Below, piece by piece: positions 1 through 8,006 of a stretch of DNA of 11,585 nt. Every line of letters begins with the position of its first letter. The first letter of the stretch is position 1. Both the position numbers and the translations under genes were made by a program. The notes beneath the pieces are model-generated. The model saw nothing but the letters and a program-made list of their open reading frames with translations, was not told the origin of the DNA and made no database searches. Origin of the DNA: an uncultured Alphaproteobacteria bacterium (lineage in GTDB: Bacteria; Pseudomonadota; Alphaproteobacteria; RF32; CAG-239); NCBI GenBank assembly GCA_900553115.1, contig USCF01000015.1:1-11585 (forward strand), given 5' to 3'.

Positions 1-14
1 AGCGTAAATATTCG

Positions 15-43
15 TTGTAAACACCTTGGCCAATGCTTATTAT
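15..43 (+). promoter_or_regulatory. Candidate sigma70-type promoter for the macroglobulin-pbpC operon
   Basis: A -35-like TTGTAA (15-20) is followed after 17 bases by a -10-like TATTAT (38-43). That would start transcription near base 50 and leave a leader of roughly 30 bases before the ATG at 83. The -10 differs from consensus at one base and the -35 at two. The spacing is ideal and the position is right for the first gene of the operon. Such matches also occur by chance in AT-rich DNA, and the upstream gene is outside the window, so this is a prediction only. Confidence 0.45.
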
Positions 44-70
44 TTATTCCATTAGGTATTTGTATTTAGC

Positions 71-75
71 GGAGA
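71..75 (+). promoter_or_regulatory. Ribosome binding site of the macroglobulin gene
   Basis: GGAGA lies 7 bases upstream of the ATG at 83. It is a near-consensus Shine-Dalgarno sequence at normal spacing, and it fixes the start of the macroglobulin at 83. Confidence 0.8.
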
Positions 76-82
76 TTTTGTT

Positions 83-3000
83 ATGAGCGCCAAGTTTTTG
101 AACAAAAACATTTTTATTGTTTTAGCCGCTTTGGCTGTGGCTGTCGCCGGAGGATTTGCCGGTCTTTATTTCAGTGGCGGCTACTCTTTAGGTAAAAATC
201 CGCAAAATGAAGTCTCAATCAGCAACATATCAGAACCTCAGCCCACCGATTACAGCAATAGCGAAAAAATTTCTCCGTCTCCGCTATATGTGACTTTCAG
301 TTCTGCCGCGGCTTCTTTGGATAAAATAGGCGTTCCGCTGCAAAGCGGTATTTCTATTCAGCCGGATATACGAGGCGTATGGCAATGGAACAGCGACAAT
401 TATTTAGTTTTTACTCCGGAAACAGACTGGCTGCCGGATACCTCATATAAAGTTATCTTAAACAGCAGCATTTTTTCTCCGCAAATAAAAATAAAAGATT
501 CCAGCTTCCGCTTTAATTCTCCGGCCTTTAAAGGTTTTGCCACCGCTGCCGATTTTTATGAAAATCCCCAAGACTTAAAAAACAAAGCGGTAACCGGAAG
601 CTTCAAATTTACTTATCCTCTAGATACCGAAGATTTGAAACAGAATATAAAAATCCGCACCGTAAGCGGCGATAATTATGACTTCAACTACAAACTGGAC
701 GAACACAACACTGTGCTGCACATTATCTCGTCGCCGGTGCATATAAAAGAGGAAGAAGATTTTGCGAAAATAAATCTAAGCCATCTCAGCAACTCCTACA
801 ATCATAAAAGCCTCAAGCAAACTTTGGAAAGCACCGTAAAAATTCCCAGCAACTCAGCTTTCTTTAAGCTTAGCGGTGTTGCTTCCTCCATTGTAAAAAA
901 CAACCAACATGACGGCAATCCGGAACAAATTTTGACCGTAAACTTTACAACCGCGGTTAACAATAAACAGCTGCAAAAGGCTTTGACGCTTAAATTTTCA
1001 CCGCAAAATTGCTATCTATTTAATCAGCAATTAGCTAAACAAAATAATATCTCTGAATTTGCTTCCAAACTGCAAACTTTAGTTGTAGAAGAAGTTTCAA
1101 CCCAATTTGTTGACAGTAAAACTCATCTGTTTAAATATGATATGGCTCAAAATTCCGGCTGCCTGCTGGCTCTGTTTGACAACAAACTAAACTCGGCAGA
1201 AGGCTTCAAGTTAGGCAAGGACAACACTTACACATATACAACGACTTCCCTTACTCCATATCCTTTGGAAGCGGATATCGCCTTTGACGGCGCCATAATG
1301 TCGCTGCAAGGCAGCCGCAAAGCCGCATTTGTCTCCCGCGGTGCTAAAGAATTAAATATAGACATCGCCCGAATAAAGGAGGCTGATTTAAACCATTTGG
1401 TCACTCAAACTTATGGCAATTTCGCCCGCCCAGATTTTACCAATTATAATTTCAACGAAGATAACATTGCCGAAATTTTTCATAAAAACCTGCCGATAAA
1501 CACCGCTAATCCGGCTGAAGCCGATTATTCCTCTTTAGATTTGAACGAATATGTCCAAAATAGAAAAGGCGTGTTTTTACTGACCTTACAAGGAAAAAAC
1601 GGCGAAAGAGAAAGCTATCCGAACAAACGACTTTTGATTATGACCAATTTAGGAATTGTTGTCAAAGATAACATTAACAAAACTCACGATGTGTTTGTAT
1701 CCGACATCAATTCGGAAACTCCTGTCGCCGGCGCTTTAGTGCAGGTTTTAGGTAAAAACGGCCTGCCGGTGCTCAGCGCCCGCACTAATGAAAAAGGATT
1801 GGCAAAAATCGGAGATTTTTCTGATTTCAAAAAAGATAAACAGGCTGTAGTCTATAAGGTAAGTTTGGCTGACGATATTTCATTTTTGCCTATAGAACGC
1901 GATGATCGTTTGCTGAATATGTCCCGCTTTGATGTAGGCGGAGAATATTCAGATTCCGTATATACACCGCAAAGTTCCTTAAAAGGCTATATATTCAGCG
2001 ACCGAGGAATCTACAGGCCTAATGAGAGCGGGAACTTAGGTATTGTCTTGCGTCAAAGCGATTTAGCCGCACCGCAGCAATTGCCATTGGAACTGACTAT
2101 CCGTAAACCAAATGGAGATGTTTTGGCCAACAAAAAGCTGCAGAGTGACAAATTCGGTTTTATGGAATACCAATTTCAGCTCGGAGCCAACGCGCCTGTC
2201 GGCACCTATTCCGTTGATTTGTGGCTGAAAGATAAAAACAATCAAGATAGATTTGTGGCTTATTCTTCTTTTAAGGTGGCGGAATTTACTCCGGATACGC
2301 TGAAAATAAAAGCCGAATGGCAGCCTATAATCAGCGAAGGCTGGTTTAACGGCAAAAGTCTGCAGGCACTTATAGACTTGCAAAATTTATACGGTGCGCC
2401 GGCGGCACAACATACTTTACAAGCCGATTATAATTTAGTTCCGGCTTCATTTAAATTTGCTAAATATAAAGATTTCACCTTCAAAAATCCACTTCAAACT
2501 CAAAAAGTGCGCGCTTATAATGATAACCTTCCGGAAACAAAAACCGATAAAGACGGCAAAGCGTCTATTGACATAGATTTGTCATCTTTTGAACAAGGAA
2601 CATATAACCTTTATTTGCAAATTAACGGTTTTGAAGCCGGCAGCGCCCGCGGCGTCAATACTGGCCTCTCGGCCTTGGTTTCTCCGGCAGAATATTTAAT
2701 CGGCTGGAAAACGGACGGAGATTTAAATTACATTGCCAAAAATACAGAACGAAAGATTGAGTTTATCGCCATTGATAATAAACTGCAGTCTTTGGATAAA
2801 AGTAATTTGATTTTAACCTTTGCCAGAAAAGAATACGCGCCGTCTTTAGTGGAGCAAAAAAACGGCACCTATGAATATCAGATGATGGCTCACGAACAAA
2901 ATATCAGCCAAACCCCATTATCTATCGGCAGCGGCGGAAAATCCGAACTTCTGCTTACCGCCGAAGCCGGTGATTATAGTTTGAGCATTTCAGATGAAAA

Positions 3001-5596
3001 TGGAACTATACTGGCTAAAATTGATTATTCCGTCGCCGGTGAAACCAATTTAAAATTCAGCGCCGATAAAGACGCGCGTCTGGAGCTGAAACTTGATAAA
3101 AGCGAATATGCGGCCGGTGAAAATATAGCCATGCAAATTACTGCCCCTTACAGCGGCTACGGGCTTATCACTATTGAGCGGGACAATGTTTACGCTTATA
3201 AATGGTTTAAGTCGCACACAACCTCTGTTAATGAACAAATAACCTTGCCGAAAGATATTGAAGGAAATGCCTATGTCAATGTGGCGTTTTTCCGCTCGCT
3301 GCAATCTCCGGAAATTTATACACCGGCTATGAGCTACGCTGCGGCGGCGTTCAATATCAATAAAAGCAACCGCCGGCTTGATATAGAATTAAACACTCCT
3401 GAAATTGTCAAACCCGGCGACGATTTAGTAATCGGTTACAAAACTTCCGAACCGGCAAACATCGTCATTTACGGCGTTAACGAAGGTATTTTGCAGGTCG
3501 CCAATTACAAAACCCCTAACCTTCTGAATATATTTTTAAACAAAAAAGCTTTGCAGGTTTACACCTATCAGATTATGGATTTGATTATGCCGGATATCAG
3601 CTTTTTACGCCGCTTAAGTTCTGTTGGCGGCGATGGCGGTGATGATGAAGAGATGTTGAACCTCAACTTAAATCCATTTGCACGCAAAACAGATAAGCCG
3701 GTTGCATTTTGGAGCGGTATTCTGGACACTCAAAACTCTAGCGGAAACTATACATATCATGTTCCAGAAACATTTAACGGCAACCTAAGGGTTATGGCCG
3801 AAGCGGTTTCGGAAGCACGCTTTGGCAGCGCTGAAAAAAGCGTCTTAGCCCGCGGTGATTTTGCGCTGACGCCGTCCGGCCCCTATAATGTGGCTCCTAA
3901 TGATGAATTTGTCATTGGTCTAAGCGTTGGCAATTTGCTTGAACAGCCGGCAAAAATAAAGGTTTCCTTAGATGCAGACAATGGGCTGGAAATCTTAAGT
4001 GAAAAAGAACAAACACTAGATTTGGCAGCAAATTCCGAGGCCTTACTGAAATTCAGATTAAAGGCTGGACAATCTTTGGGATCTCAGACACTGACATTTA
4101 AAGCAGTCAACCAACTTGACGCCAACCAGCACGCTGTTATGCCATATACTTTGAGCATTCGCCCTGCGGTTCCTTTCAGCACTAAATTTGACATGGGGCT
4201 GGCAAAAAACGAATACACGCTTAAAAAAGCTGATGATTTATATGCTGAATACAGGTTGCAGCAGCTTTCGGCCTCTGTTTCTCCTCTGGTATTGGCGCAG
4301 GGACTTTTGCAATATCTGGATAAATATCCGCACTATTGCACTGAACAAACAATAAGCAAAGTATTTCCAACTGTGGAATTGTTTTTCAAATCGCCGGAGC
4401 TGGTAAAAAATATTGACGTATACGCCTTGTTTGACGATGCTGTCAGAATTTTACGCGAACGCCAAACTATCAGCGGTGGCTTTACGGCTTGGAGCAACAA
4501 CGGACTTGAAGTTGATACAAGAGATTCTTTATACGCTGCTCATTTCTTGGTTCTAGCTAAACAGCATGGCTTTAATGTTCCGGAAAACCTATTAGATTCC
4601 GCGCTTGAATACAGCGCAACCATCGCCGCTCAACAGCCGGAAAACCTAGATGATATTGCTCCGGCTTACGCTGCGTATATTCTAACATTGAGCGGCAAAA
4701 CCACCACAAACTATTGGCTCAATTTGGAAGAATTTTTCAAAGCCAATTATGCTAAAGAATGGCAGCAAAGCCTTAATGCTGAATTTTTAGCTTCCGGCTA
4801 TATACTTTTACAAGATGCTAAAAGAGCGCTGTCTTTAGCCGGACAGTATAAAAACACCCAAAATCCGGTAGACAGTGCGGTCAATATATATTTGCTGGCA
4901 ACTCATTTTCCGGAAAAATTAAAAACATTGAATAAAGAAAGCCTTGAAACTTTGCTTGAGCCTCTGAAAAACGCCAACTTTACCACCTATTCCGCAAGCT
5001 GGTCGGTTTTAGCCTTAAATGCTTTTAACAACTTTACTGATGATAAAAACATCAAATTTTCTGAGTTCGAAACCTTTTATAATCCCTTTCCGACTGTTGC
5101 CTATACTCCGCAGACAAAAGATTTAACAGTAAGCGCGGCTAAACCTTTTTATTATGTTAACAATCAGCAAGGTTTTAGCAAAAACGCCACTTTTTCACCT
5201 ATGGCCAATGGCTTGGAAGTCAGCAAGACTTATTATGATAAAAACGATCAAACCGTAAGCGCGGCCAAACTCGGTGATGTTTTAACCGTCAAAGTGAACT
5301 ACCGCAGTTTAGGCAAAGACCCGATTAACGATGTCGCATTTGTGGATTTATTAGCCGGCTGTTTTGAAGTGGTTGACAATTCGCTGACTTTGGACGACGA
5401 CACCTACAGTTATGAAATACGTGAAGACAGAGTAAACGTTTACGCCACCGCTTTTGTTTCTAAACATAGTTTCAGCTACAAAGTAAAAGTGGTGGCCGAA
5501 GGTACTTTCAGCTTGCCGCCGGTATATGGTTCTGCCATGTATCAGCCTTTAGTCCGAGCAAACTCTGCCCTTAGCAAAATATCCGTCGGAGAATAA
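83..5596 (+). CDS. yfhM: Bacterial alpha-2-macroglobulin (YfhM type), thioester-containing protease trap
   Basis: This large envelope protein is thought to capture proteases: cleavage of a bait region exposes a thioester that binds the attacker covalently. Seen in the 1837 residues: an N-terminal hydrophobic segment (about 9-32); an MG1-like domain (about 60-150); a bMG3-like domain (about 537-620); an MG2 domain with DRGIYRP (640-646); a bait-region domain (about 1000-1140); a Gly/Asp-rich loop (1176-1190); the A2M domain opening near VAFWSG (1207); the thioester motif CTEQ (1419-1422) in a helical thioester domain (about 1395-1690); and a C-terminal macroglobulin domain. It is somewhat longer than E. 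coli YfhM (about 1650). Unlike that lipoprotein it has no lipobox Cys, so it is probably held by an uncleaved inner-membrane anchor or released after signal cleavage. The ATG at 83 is supported by GGAGA. It is coupled to pbpC two bases downstream. Family assignment is firm; protease trapping here is inferred. Confidence 0.95.
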   Translation: MSAKFLNKNIFIVLAALAVAVAGGFAGLYFSGGYSLGKNPQNEVSISNISEPQPTDYSNSEKISPSPLYVTFSSAAASLDKIGVPLQSGISIQPDIRGVWQWNSDNYLVFTPETDWLPDTSYKVILNSSIFSPQIKIKDSSFRFNSPAFKGFATAADFYENPQDLKNKAVTGSFKFTYPLDTEDLKQNIKIRTVSGDNYDFNYKLDEHNTVLHIISSPVHIKEEEDFAKINLSHLSNSYNHKSLKQTLESTVKIPSNSAFFKLSGVASSIVKNNQHDGNPEQILTVNFTTAVNNKQLQKALTLKFSPQNCYLFNQQLAKQNNISEFASKLQTLVVEEVSTQFVDSKTHLFKYDMAQNSGCLLALFDNKLNSAEGFKLGKDNTYTYTTTSLTPYPLEADIAFDGAIMSLQGSRKAAFVSRGAKELNIDIARIKEADLNHLVTQTYGNFARPDFTNYNFNEDNIAEIFHKNLPINTANPAEADYSSLDLNEYVQNRKGVFLLTLQGKNGERESYPNKRLLIMTNLGIVVKDNINKTHDVFVSDINSETPVAGALVQVLGKNGLPVLSARTNEKGLAKIGDFSDFKKDKQAVVYKVSLADDISFLPIERDDRLLNMSRFDVGGEYSDSVYTPQSSLKGYIFSDRGIYRPNESGNLGIVLRQSDLAAPQQLPLELTIRKPNGDVLANKKLQSDKFGFMEYQFQLGANAPVGTYSVDLWLKDKNNQDRFVAYSSFKVAEFTPDTLKIKAEWQPIISEGWFNGKSLQALIDLQNLYGAPAAQHTLQADYNLVPASFKFAKYKDFTFKNPLQTQKVRAYNDNLPETKTDKDGKASIDIDLSSFEQGTYNLYLQINGFEAGSARGVNTGLSALVSPAEYLIGWKTDGDLNYIAKNTERKIEFIAIDNKLQSLDKSNLILTFARKEYAPSLVEQKNGTYEYQMMAHEQNISQTPLSIGSGGKSELLLTAEAGDYSLSISDENGTILAKIDYSVAGETNLKFSADKDARLELKLDKSEYAAGENIAMQITAPYSGYGLITIERDNVYAYKWFKSHTTSVNEQITLPKDIEGNAYVNVAFFRSLQSPEIYTPAMSYAAAAFNINKSNRRLDIELNTPEIVKPGDDLVIGYKTSEPANIVIYGVNEGILQVANYKTPNLLNIFLNKKALQVYTYQIMDLIMPDISFLRRLSSVGGDGGDDEEMLNLNLNPFARKTDKPVAFWSGILDTQNSSGNYTYHVPETFNGNLRVMAEAVSEARFGSAEKSVLARGDFALTPSGPYNVAPNDEFVIGLSVGNLLEQPAKIKVSLDADNGLEILSEKEQTLDLAANSEALLKFRLKAGQSLGSQTLTFKAVNQLDANQHAVMPYTLSIRPAVPFSTKFDMGLAKNEYTLKKADDLYAEYRLQQLSASVSPLVLAQGLLQYLDKYPHYCTEQTISKVFPTVELFFKSPELVKNIDVYALFDDAVRILRERQTISGGFTAWSNNGLEVDTRDSLYAAHFLVLAKQHGFNVPENLLDSALEYSATIAAQQPENLDDIAPAYAAYILTLSGKTTTNYWLNLEEFFKANYAKEWQQSLNAEFLASGYILLQDAKRALSLAGQYKNTQNPVDSAVNIYLLATHFPEKLKTLNKESLETLLEPLKNANFTTYSASWSVLALNAFNNFTDDKNIKFSEFETFYNPFPTVAYTPQTKDLTVSAAKPFYYVNNQQGFSKNATFSPMANGLEVSKTYYDKNDQTVSAAKLGDVLTVKVNYRSLGKDPINDVAFVDLLAGCFEVVDNSLTLDDDTYSYEIREDRVNVYATAFVSKHSFSYKVKVVAEGTFSLPPVYGSAMYQPLVRANSALSKISVGE
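3608..3652 (+). other. Acidic, Gly-rich loop in the macroglobulin (residues 1176-1190)
   Basis: The loop begins RRLSS and continues as a run of Gly, Asp and Glu with no predicted secondary structure, just before the A2M domain and about 230 residues upstream of the thioester. Related bacterial macroglobulins carry Gly-rich exposed loops in this part of the chain. The basic start followed by a flexible acidic stretch would be easy for a protease to reach. Whether it is part of the bait is inference. Confidence 0.45.
4337..4348 (+). other. Thioester motif Cys-Thr-Glu-Gln (residues 1419-1422)
   Basis: The codons TGC ACT GAA CAA encode CTEQ, the CxEQ signature in which the Cys and Gln side chains form an internal thioester. 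This places the protein in the thioester-bearing YfhM class, not the YfaS class that lacks the Cys. The residues just before it are His-Tyr, where most family members have Tyr-Gly. Confidence 0.9.
5588..5592 (+). promoter_or_regulatory. Ribosome binding site of pbpC, inside the end of the macroglobulin gene
   Basis: GGAGA sits 6 bases before TTG at 5599 and within the last codons of the preceding gene. It justifies a TTG start and implies translational coupling, since ribosomes terminating at 5596 are already over the site. Confidence 0.75.
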
Positions 5597-5598
5597 GC

Positions 5599-7917
5599 TT
5601 GCACCTAAAGATTATCGCTCTAAAAAAACAACGTGCTCTCCGTTTTTTCTGTGGATTGGCGTTGTTTGGGACGCTTTTATACTTTTTGGTGCCTAAACCG
5701 GATTTGTATAATCAATATAGTTTTTCCAGCGCTATATATGACCGTAGCGGCCACCTGCTTAAATTATCTCTCAGTTTAGATGACAAATACCGGCTCTACA
5801 CACCTTTAACCGAAATTCCGCATGAGGCGCAACAAGCCCTGCTGCTTTATGAAGATAAGCACTTCTACAGTCATTTCGGCGTTAATCCGGTTAGTTTTAT
5901 CCGCGCGCTGGCAGAGATGGCTAAAGGCGGACGCCGGCAAGGAGCTTCCACCATCAGTATGCAGGTGGCTCGTATTGTTTATCATATTGATTCTACTAAA
6001 CTTGCTGGTAAAATAGAACAAATTTTACGGGCGCTGCAAATTGAACTTTTTTATAGCAAAAAGCAAATTTTAGAAGTTTATTTCAACATTGCTCCTTACG
6101 GCGGAAATATTGAAGGTATCGGCGCCGCTTCTCTTATATATTTCAAAACCAAGGTTTCAAAACTTAATTTACCGCAAATTATGGCTTTAACCGTTATTCC
6201 GCAAAACCCTACCAAACGTTCGCTATTGCAGCCTACAACCAAGCAAAATAATCTCATTGCTGCAAACCGATTGAAAAAAATCTGGCGTAAAACATACCGC
6301 CATCAGCAAAATGATTATTTAGATTTACCACTGGAATCTTATATTTATCTGCCTAATTTTGCCCCGCACTTCACCCGCCGGATTTTACAGAATCACAATG
6401 GCAATCTGCAAAGCACTCTTGATTTATCTCTCCAAGAAAAAATTAGGCTAACCCTGCAAAAATATGTAGAAGAGCAGCATAAAAACGGAGTCCACAATGC
6501 GGCGGCGCTGCTGCTTGACAATCAAGATCTGTCTGTTTTAGCCTATGTTGGTTCAGCAGATTTTTATAACACAAGCATTTTCGGGCAGGTCGACGGTATA
6601 CAGGCAAAACGCTCGCCAGGCTCCGCGCTCAAGCCTTTTATTTATGCGCTTGCTTTGCAAAAAGGAATTATCCACCCGCTTAGCATGCTAAAAGACGTGC
6701 CGCGGAAATACGGCGCCTATGCTCCGGAAAATTTTGATTACACTTACTTTGGTTTAATCGACGCCACCCACGCTTTGACCTTGAGCCGCAACATACCGGC
6801 TGTTGATTTATTGCTGCAAATCGGCGAGCAAAATTTTTATGATTTACTGCAAAAATGCGGCGTTACTTTTACTAAAAGCGCCGATTACTATGGTTTATCC
6901 ATGGCTTTGGGCGGAGTGGAAGTATCCGTGGAAAATCTGGCCGGTATGTATGCCATGCTTGCCAATAACGGTAATTTCGGCAAACTGCGTTTTTTAACCA
7001 CCGAACCTATTAACAGTGAGCAAAATATCTTGCCGGAAGCCGCTTTTTTGACAAACTATATGCTGACCAGAAGTGAAAACGACAATAGCCAGAAAATCCC
7101 TTTCGCTAAGCAAAATTCAGAACTTAAAACCGCATGGAAAACCGGAACTTCCTATGGCTATAAAGACGCTTGGACCGCTGGAAATTTTGGGAAATATACA
7201 CTGGTTGTTTGGTTCGGCAACTTTGACGGCACTCCAAATCCAGCCTTTATCGGTAAAAATTTGGCCGCACCGCTGTTTTTCCGCATAGCGTGGCAAATAT
7301 CCGCTCCGCCGAAAAAAGCCAATAGCTTATATATTCCAGATAATTTTAATTTAGCAAAGGTGAAAATCTGCCGCGACACCGGAGATTTGGCAACAGCTTT
7401 TTGCACCAAACAAGCCGAAACATTTTTTATCCCCGGTGTCACCTCAATAAAAATGTCCAACGTCAACCGACTAATTCCCATTGATATCAAAACTGGACTG
7501 CGCGCTTGCCGTCATACGCCGCCGGCAACAATCCTCAAACCATATAACTTTTGGCCGTCAGATGTGCTTGCCGCCTTCAAATCTGCCGGTGTAAACCTTA
7601 AATTGCCGCCGGCATTTAAAGAAAGCTGCACCGCTATTGAAGATTTTAAGCAAGGTTTTGCTCCGCAGATTCTATCTCCTAGCGACAACAGCACTTTTTT
7701 GATTAAGCACCCAAACAAAGATAAAATCCCCCTCAAAGCCTCTTTAGACGCCGAAACCGATACGGTTTACTGGTTTGTCAACAATAAGTTTTCCGGATCA
7801 TCCAAAGCTGAAGAAACTTTTACCATTGCTCCCGTTTACGGTAAAAATCAGATTAAAGCCGTAGACAATATGGGGCGGCAAAGCACTATAAGCGTTACCA
7901 TGCGGCCAACTGATTAA
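5599..7917 (+). CDS. pbpC: Penicillin-binding protein 1C, bifunctional glycosyltransferase/transpeptidase
   Basis: This class A peptidoglycan synthase polymerises lipid II into glycan strands and cross-links them on the periplasmic face of the inner membrane. In order: a short cytoplasmic N-terminus and one membrane helix (about 13-30); a GT51 domain with the catalytic EDKHF motif (Glu85), GASTISMQ (115-122) and the downstream SKKQILEVYFN block; a transpeptidase domain with SALK (nucleophile Ser342, Lys345), SRN (396-398) and KTGT (514-517); and a C-terminal biPBP_C-type domain (about 690-772) found on PBP1C proteins. The 772 residues match E. coli PbpC (770). The start is TTG with GGAGA six bases upstream; the preceding stop leaves no room for another. 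It directly follows the macroglobulin, the standard partner, which suggests a shared role in envelope repair and defence. All catalytic motifs are intact, so both activities are expected. Confidence 0.96.
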   Translation: MHLKIIALKKQRALRFFCGLALFGTLLYFLVPKPDLYNQYSFSSAIYDRSGHLLKLSLSLDDKYRLYTPLTEIPHEAQQALLLYEDKHFYSHFGVNPVSFIRALAEMAKGGRRQGASTISMQVARIVYHIDSTKLAGKIEQILRALQIELFYSKKQILEVYFNIAPYGGNIEGIGAASLIYFKTKVSKLNLPQIMALTVIPQNPTKRSLLQPTTKQNNLIAANRLKKIWRKTYRHQQNDYLDLPLESYIYLPNFAPHFTRRILQNHNGNLQSTLDLSLQEKIRLTLQKYVEEQHKNGVHNAAALLLDNQDLSVLAYVGSADFYNTSIFGQVDGIQAKRSPGSALKPFIYALALQKGIIHPLSMLKDVPRKYGAYAPENFDYTYFGLIDATHALTLSRNIPAVDLLLQIGEQNFYDLLQKCGVTFTKSADYYGLSMALGGVEVSVENLAGMYAMLANNGNFGKLRFLTTEPINSEQNILPEAAFLTNYMLTRSENDNSQKIPFAKQNSELKTAWKTGTSYGYKDAWTAGNFGKYTLVVWFGNFDGTPNPAFIGKNLAAPLFFRIAWQISAPPKKANSLYIPDNFNLAKVKICRDTGDLATAFCTKQAETFFIPGVTSIKMSNVNRLIPIDIKTGLRACRHTPPATILKPYNFWPSDVLAAFKSAGVNLKLPPAFKESCTAIEDFKQGFAPQILSPSDNSTFLIKHPNKDKIPLKASLDAETDTVYWFVNNKFSGSSKAEETFTIAPVYGKNQIKAVDNMGRQSTISVTMRPTD

Positions 7918-7942
7918 GATTTGCATTTTTTAGATAAAATAG

Positions 7943-7970
7943 TTGACTTTTTAATAAATCGGCGTACATT
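7943..7970 (+). promoter_or_regulatory. Candidate sigma70-type promoter for the HD-like gene
   Basis: TTGACT (7943-7948) and TACATT (7965-7970) are separated by 16 bases. The first matches the -35 consensus at five of six positions and the second the -10 at four of six. A start near 7977 would leave a leader of about 30 bases. Its placement in the 89-base gap after pbpC suggests the next gene is transcribed independently. Confidence 0.55.
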
Positions 7971-8006
7971 GGTAGCTAATTTCTAATTTTTAATTTTTTA
8001 TTATTT

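Noticed and set aside
2063..2383. Open frame of 106 codons on the minus strand within the macroglobulin gene
   Set aside because: It lies wholly inside a well-supported gene, has no recognisable domain or ribosome binding site, and looks like a chance antisense frame.
5129..5269. Near-identical 15-base direct repeats (5129-5143 and 5255-5269), both encoding VSAAK
   Set aside because: Two short in-frame copies 42 codons apart, with different surrounding sequence, fit chance codon choice better than a duplication.
7158..7490. Open frame of 110 codons on the minus strand within pbpC
   Set aside because: It overlaps the conserved transpeptidase region and the translation shows no family features.
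7918..7942. Possible terminator directly after pbpC
   Set aside because: There is a T-run but no stem-forming inverted repeat, so some read-through into the HD-like gene cannot be excluded.
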